This document shows, piece by piece, positions 1 to 6,142 of a DNA stretch of 6,142 nt (positions within the stretch are counted from its first letter, which is position 1; each line of letters starts with the position of its first letter). The notes below the pieces were generated by a model that saw only the letters and a list, made by a program, of their open reading frames with translations, did not search any database and was not told the origin of the DNA. A program made the translations under genes and the position numbers. This DNA comes from Bacteroidales bacterium. Its GTDB lineage: Bacteria > Bacteroidota > Bacteroidia > Bacteroidales > WCHB1-69. The stretch is from assembly GCA_012518765.1 (NCBI GenBank), contig JAAYRN010000106.1, positions 1-6,142 on the forward strand. The letters run 5' to 3'.

Positions 1-906
1 GAAGTTTTTGTAGATAAAATCAAAAGTTACAATTCATTATTATTTCAGAAAAACGCTTTTGAATTAGGAAAATATATTGCTGATACAAGTGGTATTACAC
101 GTGATTTACAATCGAAAACTGAAGAAATTGAACGTTTTGAAAACTTGGGTGAACTCTTTAATGCCATGAAAGATTTTACCGAAAGGGTTCCCGAGGAAAG
201 CATAGACATGGAAACCGGCGAAGATTTGTCTGATTATTTCCCCTCTTTGGATAGATTTTTAAACGAAATAGCCCTACTCACCGATGCAGACGAAGACGAT
301 AAACAAGACCAAAACAAGGTCAAACTCATGACTATACATTCTGCCAAAGGATTGGAATTTCCACATGTTTACATAGTTGGATTGGAAGAAAAACTATTTC
401 CCTCGTATATGACGCAATCTACAACAGAATTAGAGGAAGAAAGACGTTTGTTTTATGTAGCTATTACCCGTGCAAAACACTGTTTGACTATCTCTTATGC
501 ACAATCACGTTTTTTATTTGGTAGTACTAATTTTTGCACGCCCAGCCGTTTTCTAATGGAAATAGACAGCCAGCTGATTGAAGAGCCTTTGCAAAATTTA
601 ACCAAAACATTTTATAAAGAATCGTCTCATATTGCACTGCCTAAAAAGATTTTATCTAAACCTTTGGTGCAAAGAAAAACTTCTGCTACACCCTCTGTTT
701 CAAAAGAAAACTTAAACCTAAGTGCCGAAATTGCAGACATTAATCAATTGAAAGTAGGCTTAAAAATATTTCACGATAAATTTGGCATAGGTAGCATTCA
801 AGAAGTTTTAGATGAGGGAGTTAACAGTAAAGCCATTATTGCTTTTGAACAATTTGGAGTAAAAACCATGTTGTTGCGTTTTGCTAAACTCAAAATTATT
901 CAGTAA
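1..906 (+). CDS. uvrD: UvrD/PcrA-type superfamily 1 DNA helicase, C-terminal 301 residues (5' end outside window)
   Basis: ATP-dependent 3'-5' DNA helicase of the UvrD/PcrA family, which acts in nucleotide-excision and mismatch repair and in clearing blocked replication forks. The frame is open from base 1, so the gene starts upstream; the TTG at 145 is internal. In order the fragment shows the end of the 2B/2A region with an ER-ENL-EL signature (visible residues about 44-52), helicase motif V (VKLMTIHSAKGLEF, about 107-120), and motif VI (EEERRLFYVAITRAK, about 145-159) with the arginine that contacts ATP. A PSRFL segment follows at about 181-185. A Lys/Ser/Thr-rich linker of about 60 residues then leads to a C-terminal Tudor-like domain (about 248-298, with LKVGLKIFHDKFGIG). 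In PcrA/UvrD this domain is known to bind RNA polymerase. The conserved motifs look intact. The walker A and other N-terminal motifs are not visible. UvrD versus PcrA naming is arbitrary in this phylum. Confidence 0.95.
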   Translation, partial: EVFVDKIKSYNSLLFQKNAFELGKYIADTSGITRDLQSKTEEIERFENLGELFNAMKDFTERVPEESIDMETGEDLSDYFPSLDRFLNEIALLTDADEDDKQDQNKVKLMTIHSAKGLEFPHVYIVGLEEKLFPSYMTQSTTELEEERRLFYVAITRAKHCLTISYAQSRFLFGSTNFCTPSRFLMEIDSQLIEEPLQNLTKTFYKESSHIALPKKILSKPLVQRKTSATPSVSKENLNLSAEIADINQLKVGLKIFHDKFGIGSIQEVLDEGVNSKAIIAFEQFGVKTMLLRFAKLKIIQ

Positions 907-911
907 CAAGC

Positions 912-1667
912 ATGGACATTGCAACGATTACTATATTAGTAGTTTCGGGTTTATTAGTAGGGTTTATAAATACCTTGGCAGGAGGCGGAACTATTATTTC
1001 TATGACTATATTTATGAGCTTAGGGCTACCACCCATGATAGCCAACGGAACCAACCGCATACCCATAGTCCTTCAAAATTTGGTTGCCGTAGTAAACTAC
1101 TCTAAATCAAAAATATTAAACATAAAAACCTCGCTCAAATATGCACTTCCTGTCGCCTTGGGTTCTATTTTAGGAAGCAACATAGCCCTCAATATCAGCG
1201 ATATTGTTTTTAATTACCTGTTTATTATGGTAATTGTGTTTATGATAATAATGATTGTGTTCAAACCTAAACTTTGGCTAAACGAAAATCCCATCAAAAA
1301 AAACAGCCCTTTTTCAATATCTCAATGGATTATTCTCTTTGTTATAGGTATTTACGGAGGTTTTATTCATGTAGGAATTGGTTATTTTATCATAGCACTT
1401 ATAGTATTGGCAAGGGGATACGATTTACTACATGCCAATGCGATTAAAAATCTTGTAGTATTAATCTATGCTCCTATTTCATTGATTCCTTTTATCTTAT
1501 ATGGAAACATACGTTACGATTATGGTTTGGTTCATGCCATAGGAAATATTATAGGTGCATACGTAGCCTCGCGATTGGCGACTTTGTTTGGAAGTAAAGT
1601 TATTCGCTATATATTAATCGCATTTATGCTTCTGTCTTGCTTTCAAGTTATCAGAATGTTAAGCTAA
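912..1667 (+). CDS. TSUP family (TauE/SafE-like) membrane transporter
   Basis: A 251-residue, very hydrophobic inner-membrane protein of the TSUP family (sulfite exporter TauE/SafE, PF01925). Members move small, often sulfur-containing or organic anions; the substrate here cannot be read from sequence. The family's two-fold repeat is visible. The first half has GFINTLAGGG (residues 17-26) followed by GLPPMIANGTNRI (38-50). The second half has GIYGGFIHVGIGYF (146-159) followed by DLLHANAIKN (171-180). About seven or eight membrane segments can be drawn: roughly 5-23, 27-40, 75-95, 98-118, 138-165, 178-197, 205-222 and 229-248. The length is typical for the family. ATG at 912 lies 5 bases after the helicase stop, so co-transcription and possibly translational coupling are likely. 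No Shine-Dalgarno is present, as usual in Bacteroidota. I see no functional link to the helicase. Confidence 0.9.
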   Translation: MDIATITILVVSGLLVGFINTLAGGGTIISMTIFMSLGLPPMIANGTNRIPIVLQNLVAVVNYSKSKILNIKTSLKYALPVALGSILGSNIALNISDIVFNYLFIMVIVFMIIMIVFKPKLWLNENPIKKNSPFSISQWIILFVIGIYGGFIHVGIGYFIIALIVLARGYDLLHANAIKNLVVLIYAPISLIPFILYGNIRYDYGLVHAIGNIIGAYVASRLATLFGSKVIRYILIAFMLLSCFQVIRMLS

Positions 1668-1678
1668 TTTAATAGAGC

Positions 1679-1710
1679 GGTATTTGTAATTAAGCATTAA
1701 AACAAATATC
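1679..1710. repeat. AT-rich inverted repeat between convergent genes, possible weak terminator
   Basis: The arm at 1679-1687 (GGTATTTGT) pairs with 1702-1710 (ACAAATATC) with one G-U wobble. A small internal loop follows, then a TTAA/TTAA inner stem (1690-1693 with 1697-1700) around a three-base GCA loop. It lies exactly where the plus-strand transporter gene and the minus-strand gene converge and overlaps the stop codon of the latter. No T-tract follows on either strand, so a role as a bidirectional terminator is only inferred from position. Confidence 0.35.
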
Positions 1711-2446
1711 CCCATTTTGTCAATAAAGGCGATATATGAACTCCTCGTTCATAACTGATTAGCTCACATTCCATTTTTTTGTAACCGAAGGCATTTTTCC
1801 ACATACCTATAGGCTCGTAACTATATTTTTGTAGTAAGTTGTGTTTGTGTGTATAAACCAACTGATAATGCCCACCCGGTGTTTTATAAAACTTCCTATC
1901 ATCTGTATCATTAGATGTTACAAAATCAAAATTAACTAAAATTGTTTCTTTTTCCTTATTTACAGATATATTTTCCCCTTTGTTGCATTCAAACCACCAA
2001 GCATAAAAAGCAAAAAATGGGTTTTCGTAAAAAAACCTTACGGCAGTTTTAAAATCATCTACCGTATGGGTTTGTGTAGTCAAATTAAATGTGTGCAGTG
2101 AGTCTTTATCAGCCATATAAAGTAGCGAATCGCCAACATTCAACACCATGGAGGGTAAGACAGAGCCTATGGAAGGCCAACGCGAAAAAGATAAAGTACA
2201 ATCATAAACACGGGGATTTTCTTCTCCATCTACAAAAAGAGACATTTTAAATGAAACCGTTCCAGAGATAATTTTTTCAGAAGCCCGATTGAGAGGCTGT
2301 ATGTATTTGTGATGAAGTTTTTTATTTTTTTTATTCTCGTAGCTAAACTTCGCCTTTGTTGATTCATTTTCACTGCGATTGTTTGTAAATCCGTACATAG
2401 AAGATAAAACAACTATGGCAAGTAATATTATAAATCTCTTTTTCAT
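1697..2446 (-). CDS. Exported protein of unknown function, 249 residues
   Basis: I do not recognise this protein. Residues 1-21 form a clear Sec-type signal peptide: a basic MKKR start, then a hydrophobic IILLAIVVLSSMYGF core. No lipobox cysteine follows, so it is probably a soluble periplasmic or surface protein. Residues 22-60 are polar and lysine-rich, suggesting a flexible linker. The rest, about 60-249, alternates short hydrophobic and polar stretches and is rich in Tyr, Phe and Trp. Examples are VSFKMSLFVDG (64-74), DSLLYMADKDSLHTFNL (106-122) and FFAFYAWWFECNKG (144-157). This suggests a mostly beta-strand fold. The segment around 100-125 loosely recalls LolA-like lipoprotein-binding folds, but that is weak. 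It is convergent with the transporter gene (29 bases between stops) and divergent from the DUF3575-like gene. ATG at 2446 is preferred because the signal peptide begins there; the upstream bases are A-rich with no Shine-Dalgarno. Confidence 0.8.
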   Translation of the reverse strand: MKKRFIILLAIVVLSSMYGFTNNRSENESTKAKFSYENKKNKKLHHKYIQPLNRASEKIISGTVSFKMSLFVDGEENPRVYDCTLSFSRWPSIGSVLPSMVLNVGDSLLYMADKDSLHTFNLTTQTHTVDDFKTAVRFFYENPFFAFYAWWFECNKGENISVNKEKETILVNFDFVTSNDTDDRKFYKTPGGHYQLVYTHKHNLLQKYSYEPIGMWKNAFGYKKMECELISYERGVHISPLLTKWGYLF

Positions 2447-2561
2447 TTTTATTTTATTTTAATTTATGTGGTTTTATATTTTATAATGTTGTATTTATCT
2501 ACTAATCCTCACACCCACAATGCTTATACGTTTCTTACAACTGCTTATTACAATCTGGATG

Positions 2562-2569
2562 CAAATATA
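2562..2569 (-). promoter_or_regulatory. Candidate Bacteroidota -7 promoter element for the minus-strand exported protein
   Basis: Read on the minus strand the bases are TATATTTG, a full match to the known Bacteroidota -7 consensus TAnnTTTG. A TTG lies upstream on the same strand (plus coordinates 2585-2587), 15 bases away, which is shorter than the usual -33/-7 spacing. The implied leader is about 110 bases. The match is by eye; AT-rich DNA gives chance hits. Confidence 0.4.
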
Positions 2570-2670
2570 TACTATTCTTTTTAACAAAAACACATTTACA
2601 ATAAAAACATTTCGTTCTTATAGGTTATCTATTGAATGTAGTTTATAATAGTTGCATTTTATACCACAAT

Positions 2671-2702
2671 GTTGCTATTTATGGAACATTATAAATAACA
2701 AC
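2671..2702. repeat. Imperfect 12-bp inverted repeat in the divergent intergenic region
   Basis: GTTGCTATTTAT (2671-2682) is matched by the reverse complement of ATAAATAACAAC (2691-2702) at 11 of 12 positions, around an 8-base loop. A related half-site, GTTGCATTTTAT, starts exactly 20 bases earlier at 2651. No T-tract follows on either strand, so it does not resemble an intrinsic terminator. Its place between two divergent promoters makes an operator site possible, but this is inference. Confidence 0.4.
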
Positions 2703-2822
2703 ACCCCTTATATCATATAATAGTAATAATTTATGATTATCTTGTTTTCAGGCTATTAGATGTTCAAATTAATTTATTTTGATTTTTATTGTTTTTTTTA
2801 CTTTTCTAAGCAAAATTTATTG

Positions 2823-2830
2823 TACTTTTG
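2823..2830 (+). promoter_or_regulatory. Candidate Bacteroidota -7 promoter element for the DUF3575-like gene
   Basis: TACTTTTG matches TAnnTTTG and is followed by an ATG at 2889, which implies a leader of about 50 bases. The expected -33 TTG is not clear; only a T-rich stretch lies at about 2792-2799. The element supports starting the gene at 2889 rather than at the in-frame ATG at 2760, which lies upstream of it. Confidence 0.45.
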
Positions 2831-2888
2831 TGTTAGAATAACATATCTATATCAATTATATTACAGTGCAACAAAAAAACATATTATA

Positions 2889-3697
2889 ATGAATTACAAG
2901 AAATTAGGAGTATTATTACTTTTTATCTTTTTTATTACAAACTCACACAGTGAAAATACAGAATCAAAAGTTACCATTCAAAAAAACGAAACTACAAGCA
3001 ACTATTATCAAGTTAATTTACCGGTAAGCTCTCTGGCTGGAGTTTCGCTACATTCTCCTCAGGCTCATGGCTATAGTAAGTATGCTATTAAACTAAATAC
3101 TTTAATTCTTTTAGGAGTGTTAAGTCCTTCATTTGAAATAAAATTGGGTCATAATGCTTCTTTTCAAATTCAAATGGTTGGAGTATCACAACCTCAAGGA
3201 TTTATCGGCACAAAAAAACCTATATCCTTGTTTATGTGTTTTGTTGAGCCTCGCATATACCCTGCCGAAGTGTACAGGGGTTTCTTTTTGGAATCAATGC
3301 TGGTTTTGGTCTTTACAACATGTCAAGACAAATAATACCCAATTATTGGAGTGAAGAATTTAACGGTGTTGACCACAAAGGTTGGAACGCAATGGGTGGG
3401 GTTTCATTGGGTTGGACTTTCGGTGTAGGTGCAAATGTAGCCATTGAACCCTTTATTACAACTGGATACACATACGCTAAATTTGACAACTATACAAATG
3501 ATAAACAAAGAAATACAACACCACGAACTACCAATCAATTTGTTTACGCATACAATGGTGGTATTAATCTTGTTTACAAAATTGATAACAATACCCCCAG
3601 CCACCTAAGATACTCTCCTATAACAAAAAAATATTATGGAGCTAAACATAATAAGCGTTTTCATCGAAATTTACACAAAAGACATAGACGCAGGTAA
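2889..3697 (+). pseudogene. Frameshifted secreted DUF3575-like outer-membrane protein
   Basis: A stand-alone DUF3575-like protein, probably an envelope or outer-membrane beta-rich protein, split over two frames. ATG at 2889 opens a signal peptide (MNYKKLGVLLLFIFFITNS) and a polar linker. The conserved domain begins at about residue 65 (YAIKLN) and includes GVLSPSFEIKL and PAEVYRGFFL. At 3288-3291 the frame breaks and the original frame stops at 3335. The sequence resumes in the -1 frame at 3290 with GINAGFGLYNMSRQIIPNYW, then HKGWNAMGGVSLGWTF, IEPFI and VYAYNGGINLVYKI. Aligned to the C-terminal domain of the 3871-5952 product, about half the residues are identical, and the alignment runs continuously across the break. 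That alignment shows a single missing base, most simply a G in the GG at 3290-3291. The paralogue ends at YKF, but here the frame continues past YKI (ending 3583) for 37 very basic residues to a stop at 3697. An added T near 3583 would give YKI-TGA, so the normal stop also seems lost. Alternatives are sequencing error at homopolymers or, less likely, programmed frameshifting. Confidence 0.75.
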
Positions 3698-3784
3698 TGT
3701 TTTATTCTTTAAATCTTCAAACTATTAACAATTGACTGTTAGCAAATTAGACATATCCACATCATTCATTCATAAAAAAAACTC

Positions 3785-3792
3785 TATTTTTG
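3785..3792 (+). promoter_or_regulatory. Candidate Bacteroidota -7 promoter element for the OmpA/TPR/DUF3575 lipoprotein gene
   Basis: TATTTTTG matches TAnnTTTG and sits 78 bases before the ATG at 3871, giving a leader of about 70 bases. No TTG is found at the expected -33 distance. A short TAACA/TGTTA inverted repeat (3726-3730 with 3737-3741) lies further upstream. The element suggests that this gene has its own promoter rather than depending on the broken gene before it. Confidence 0.45.
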
Positions 3793-3870
3793 TAGAAAAT
3801 ATACAACTTTTATACAACAACTATCGTATACAATTAGAACTTCATAAAATATAATATTCAAACATAAATT

Positions 3871-5952
3871 ATGAGAAATTTAAAAATATCAATCTTTTTT
3901 GCTTTTTCTGTAGTATTTTTTACAGGCTGCGGAGTAAAAAAAATGATAAAGCAACAAGATAAAATAAGTTATCAAGTAGCCTCAATAACCCCCGAATCCA
4001 AAGGAGGAAAGGTTGAGATACAAATAAAGAGTACATTTCCAGAGAAATATTTCAACAAAAAAGCTACATTGACAAGTGTTCCTATTTTAAAAAACAATGA
4101 AGGAGATACTAACGTATTGTCAGACATGCACTTTCAAGGAGAAAAAGCCGATGGTAGCGGACATACTGTGCATTACAAGCGTGCAGGTACTTTTTCTTCA
4201 AATCAAACCATCTATTACAATCCCGACTTTAGCAACAATAAACTGTCTGTGTATGCTACCGTTGCCAAAAAAGGGAAAGAGTATGCTTTTGAGGAAAGAG
4301 TAATTGGGGAAATAAACATTGACACTAAAAGAGAAGATATAAGTCCCTTGTTTGCATACAAACAAGATAATAAAAATGAAAAACCCACCTATTATTACAC
4401 CGACCACAATTATGTACCTAACAAGCCTATTGAGAAAACGGCAGCTATATATTTTGAATTTAATAGAGACGAACTTGATTGGAACATTCCATTTAATAAA
4501 AAACCTGAAAATATAGAGGGTTTAGAAGAATTATTTCCTTTTATTTTTTTATATGACTCTGTTCAATCTGTTGAAATAGACGGCTGGGCATCGCCCGAAG
4601 GGGAGTTGAAAAGAAACATGCAACTATCTAACAATAGAGCAGAAAGAGGAAAACAATGGTTTGAAAAAGAATTGGTTAAGTTTACAAAAGAAAAAGCTAA
4701 CAACGAAGATGTAAATATTTCTACTTTAAAAAGAAACATCAACTACCAATTAAAAGACAATGGAGAAGACTGGGACGGATTTATTTCAGCCTTAAGTAAT
4801 TCGAACATCAAAGAAAAAAGCCAAATTATAAATGTAATTCAATCTCAAAGCGATCAAGGTAAAAAAGAGCAACAAATACGCAATATGATTGCCATATACG
4901 ACGTAGTTGATAACGTTATTCTCCCCTCATTACGTAGGGCTAAAATAAAAGTAGTTTGTGTTGATAATTTAAAATCAGACGAACTGATAGCTCAATATGC
5001 TGTAACCACACCCGACTCTTTGACTAACGACGAACTATTGTACGCAGCTTCGTTTACAGAAGATATGCTTACTAAAAAACAAATATTTGAAAAAGCTATA
5101 GAAATATATCCAGAGGATTTTAGAGCATACAACGATTTAGCTTGTATCAAAGCGGCTGAAAATCAAAATAATGAAGCCGAAAAATTACTAAAAAAATCAA
5201 ATTCATTAAATCCCAATAGTGATATAGTTCTAAATAATCTTGGTATCTTATCCTATCAAAATAAAGATTATGAAAGTGCCGAAAGATATTATACTGCCTC
5301 CCAAAATGCGGGTATGGATCAAGAAAATAATTTATTTTTAACCAAAGATACCATTTTGGTAACTTCCATTAAAGAGACAGAACCCATTCCTGTTAAAAAA
5401 CCTAGCACATCTACTTCTCCAAGAAGGGCTATAGATGAAGATATTACTATGGCAGTAAAAATGAACGCTTTGTTGATAACTGGAGTCTTGAATCCAGCCT
5501 TTGAAATAAAATTATCTAAACATTTTTCCACACAAATATCTTTTATGGGTACACATTGGTCTAAAGGATATATGTTTTCTAAAAAACCCTTAAAATTAAT
5601 GACAGGATTTATTGAAGCAAGGTATTATCCTAAAGAAGTATTTAGAGGATTCTTTGTTGGAATAAATACAGGAATTGGTGGTTATGAAATGTCCAGAGCT
5701 ATTATTCCTAACTTTTGGCATGAGCCTCATAATGATGTTCTCCATAAAGGTTGGAATTACATGGCTGGTGTTTCCTTAGGATGGGCATTCCCTATTAAAA
5801 AACATTGGAGCATTGAACCTTTCATTGGTGGAGGGTACTCTTATTCTAAATACGATAATTACGTAGACAATGTACTTAGATCACCCGAACGCACTCAGTC
5901 GGCTTTTGTTTATGCATACCAAGGCGGTGTTTATATTTGTTATAAATTTTAA
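3871..5952 (+). CDS. Lipoprotein with OmpA-like, TPR-like and C-terminal DUF3575-like domains, 693 residues
   Basis: Probable envelope lipoprotein of Bacteroidota. Residues 1-20 are a lipoprotein signal peptide ending FFTGC, with Cys20 as the likely lipidated residue; no acidic surface-export signal follows it. Residues about 33-150 form a beta-rich domain (KYFNKKATLTSVPIL, MHFQGEKADGSG) of the kind I recall at the front of Bacteroidota OmpA/TPR proteins, unnamed here. Residues about 188-362 are OmpA-like. They include AAIYFEFNRDELDW, VEIDGWASPEG and NMQLSNNRAERGKQWF, which would contact peptidoglycan, then NGEDWDGF and LPSLRRAKIKV, typical of the Bacteroidota version. Two TPR-like units span about 416-480 (AYNDLACIKAAENQNNEAEKL and VLNNLGILSYQNKDYESAERY). 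A Pro/Ser/Thr-rich linker (about 490-520) leads to a DUF3575-like domain (about 526-693) with NPAFEIKL, EARYYPKEVFRGFF, HKGWNYMAGVSLGW and a terminal YKF, whose aromatic C-terminus fits a beta-barrel. DUF3575 and OmpA-like genes often lie near Mfa-type fimbrial genes, but no fimbrillin is visible here. A terminator follows 22 bases after the stop. Confidence 0.85.
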   Translation: MRNLKISIFFAFSVVFFTGCGVKKMIKQQDKISYQVASITPESKGGKVEIQIKSTFPEKYFNKKATLTSVPILKNNEGDTNVLSDMHFQGEKADGSGHTVHYKRAGTFSSNQTIYYNPDFSNNKLSVYATVAKKGKEYAFEERVIGEINIDTKREDISPLFAYKQDNKNEKPTYYYTDHNYVPNKPIEKTAAIYFEFNRDELDWNIPFNKKPENIEGLEELFPFIFLYDSVQSVEIDGWASPEGELKRNMQLSNNRAERGKQWFEKELVKFTKEKANNEDVNISTLKRNINYQLKDNGEDWDGFISALSNSNIKEKSQIINVIQSQSDQGKKEQQIRNMIAIYDVVDNVILPSLRRAKIKVVCVDNLKSDELIAQYAVTTPDSLTNDELLYAASFTEDMLTKKQIFEKAIEIYPEDFRAYNDLACIKAAENQNNEAEKLLKKSNSLNPNSDIVLNNLGILSYQNKDYESAERYYTASQNAGMDQENNLFLTKDTILVTSIKETEPIPVKKPSTSTSPRRAIDEDITMAVKMNALLITGVLNPAFEIKLSKHFSTQISFMGTHWSKGYMFSKKPLKLMTGFIEARYYPKEVFRGFFVGINTGIGGYEMSRAIIPNFWHEPHNDVLHKGWNYMAGVSLGWAFPIKKHWSIEPFIGGGYSYSKYDNYVDNVLRSPERTQSAFVYAYQGGVYICYKF

Positions 5953-5973
5953 ATCGCCATAAAAATACATACT

Positions 5974-6005
5974 AAAAAAGCATCCAATTATGGATGCTTT
6001 TTTTT
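5974..6005 (+). terminator. Strong intrinsic terminator after the lipoprotein gene
   Basis: A perfect 7-bp stem GCATCCA (5980-5986) / TGGATGC (5991-5997) encloses an ATTA loop. It is preceded by six A and followed by eight T, so it can work on both strands. It lies 22 bases after the stop at 5952. Confidence 0.9.
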
Positions 6006-6016
6006 AATTATAATCG

Positions 6017-6142
6017 TGTCTCGTCCTAGCATAGCGTTACACAAAAAATAAATATAATGAAAGATAACAAAGTAACGTATGTAAAACGTACCCAGCGAGA
6101 TTATAGTTTATCTTTTAAACTTCAAGTAGTTACTGAAGTTGA
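6017..6142 (+). mobile_element. Left end of an IS3-type insertion sequence (cut by window edge)
   Basis: The probable left terminal inverted repeat starts with TGTCTCGTCC at 6017, about 40 bases before the transposase start. A TG start fits IS3-family ends, which typically begin with TG and finish with CA. The right end, the opposite repeat and any target duplication lie outside the window, so the exact boundary is inferred. The element sits 11 bases after the terminator of the lipoprotein gene. Confidence 0.65.
6057..6142 (+). CDS. IS3-type transposase OrfA, first 28 codons (partial)
   Basis: The visible start encodes MKDNKVTYVKRTQRDYSLSF followed by KLQVVTEV. The YSLSFKLQVV segment with a following acidic residue resembles the first helix of the helix-turn-helix OrfA of Bacteroidota IS3-family elements. 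In these elements OrfA binds the ends, and a downstream OrfB with a DDE catalytic core is usually made by frameshifting. ATG at 6057 follows an A-rich leader without a Shine-Dalgarno. Only the N-terminus is visible, so intactness is unknown. Confidence 0.7.
   Translation, partial: MKDNKVTYVKRTQRDYSLSFKLQVVTEV

Larger units (their letters stand above)
2447..2888. other. Intergenic region of 442 bases between divergent genes
   Basis: Very AT-rich stretch separating the minus-strand exported protein from the plus-strand DUF3575-like gene. No convincing coding region or RNA gene is seen. It holds one TAnnTTTG-like promoter element on each strand (2562-2569 minus, 2823-2830 plus) and a hairpin-forming inverted repeat at 2671-2702, which are annotated separately. 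An in-frame ATG at 2760 precedes the plus-strand promoter element and is not considered a start. Confidence 0.6.

Noticed and set aside
145..906. TTG at 145 as the start of a 253-residue gene
   Set aside because: The same frame is open and helicase-like back to base 1, including the residues before the ENL-EL signature, so this is an internal codon.
881..1105. Plus-strand open frame of 74 codons
   Set aside because: It overlaps the transporter gene in another frame and shows no protein-like features.
2230..2412. Minus-strand open frame of 60 codons
   Set aside because: It lies in another frame within the exported-protein gene, whose frame carries the signal peptide.
2760..2888. ATG at 2760 as the start of the DUF3575-like gene
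   Set aside because: It lies upstream of the candidate -7 element at 2823-2830. The signal peptide starts at 2889, and the extra residues look like translated AT-rich non-coding DNA.
3276..3296. Programmed -1 frameshift site like dnaX
   Set aside because: The heptamer C TTT TTG gives poor re-pairing, no downstream hairpin is evident, and the AGGGG simply encodes the conserved Arg-Gly. A second lesion at the stop codon favours decay or sequence error.
3404..3604. Minus-strand open frame of 66 codons
   Set aside because: It is antisense to the second half of the DUF3575-like gene, whose plus-strand translation is clearly conserved with the paralogue.
1..6142. CRISPR array, tRNA/rRNA genes or a known phage-defence module
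   Set aside because: No regularly spaced direct repeats, cloverleaf-forming segments or defence-type protein motifs were seen by reading.

Overview
The window looks like a chromosomal segment of an AT-rich member of the Bacteroidota. The supporting signs are AT-rich coding DNA, starts without Shine-Dalgarno sequences, promoter-like TAnnTTTG (-7) elements upstream of three genes, an OmpA-like domain of the GWASPEG type, and DUF3575-like outer-membrane domains. I cannot fix a genus from the sequence.

Left part (1-1667): the 3' end of a UvrD/PcrA-type DNA helicase gene, followed after 5 bases by a complete TSUP-family (TauE/SafE-like) membrane transporter on the same strand. The two are probably co-transcribed, and both look like ordinary chromosomal genes.

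Middle part (1697-2888): a convergent minus-strand gene for a 249-residue exported protein that I do not recognise, then a 442-base intergenic region. That region holds probable promoters for both flanking genes and a 12-bp imperfect inverted repeat.

Right part (2889-5952): two related envelope-protein genes in tandem. The first (2889-3697) is a secreted stand-alone DUF3575-like protein broken by a -1 frameshift near 3288-3291. It also appears to have lost its normal stop codon at about 3583, so it is probably a pseudogene. The second (3871-5952) is an intact 693-residue lipoprotein. It carries an N-terminal Bacteroidota beta-rich domain, an OmpA-like domain, two TPR-like repeats and a C-terminal DUF3575-like domain. 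That last domain is roughly half identical, by eye, to the broken neighbour. The pair looks like a duplication in which one copy is fused to the OmpA/TPR module and the other is decaying, although sequencing error at homopolymers is not excluded. A strong intrinsic terminator (5974-6005) closes this unit.

Right edge (about 6017-6142): the start of an insertion sequence with the first 28 codons of an IS3-type OrfA transposase, running off the window.

No tRNA, rRNA, CRISPR array or known defence system was seen. The most unusual content is the DUF3575 pair.
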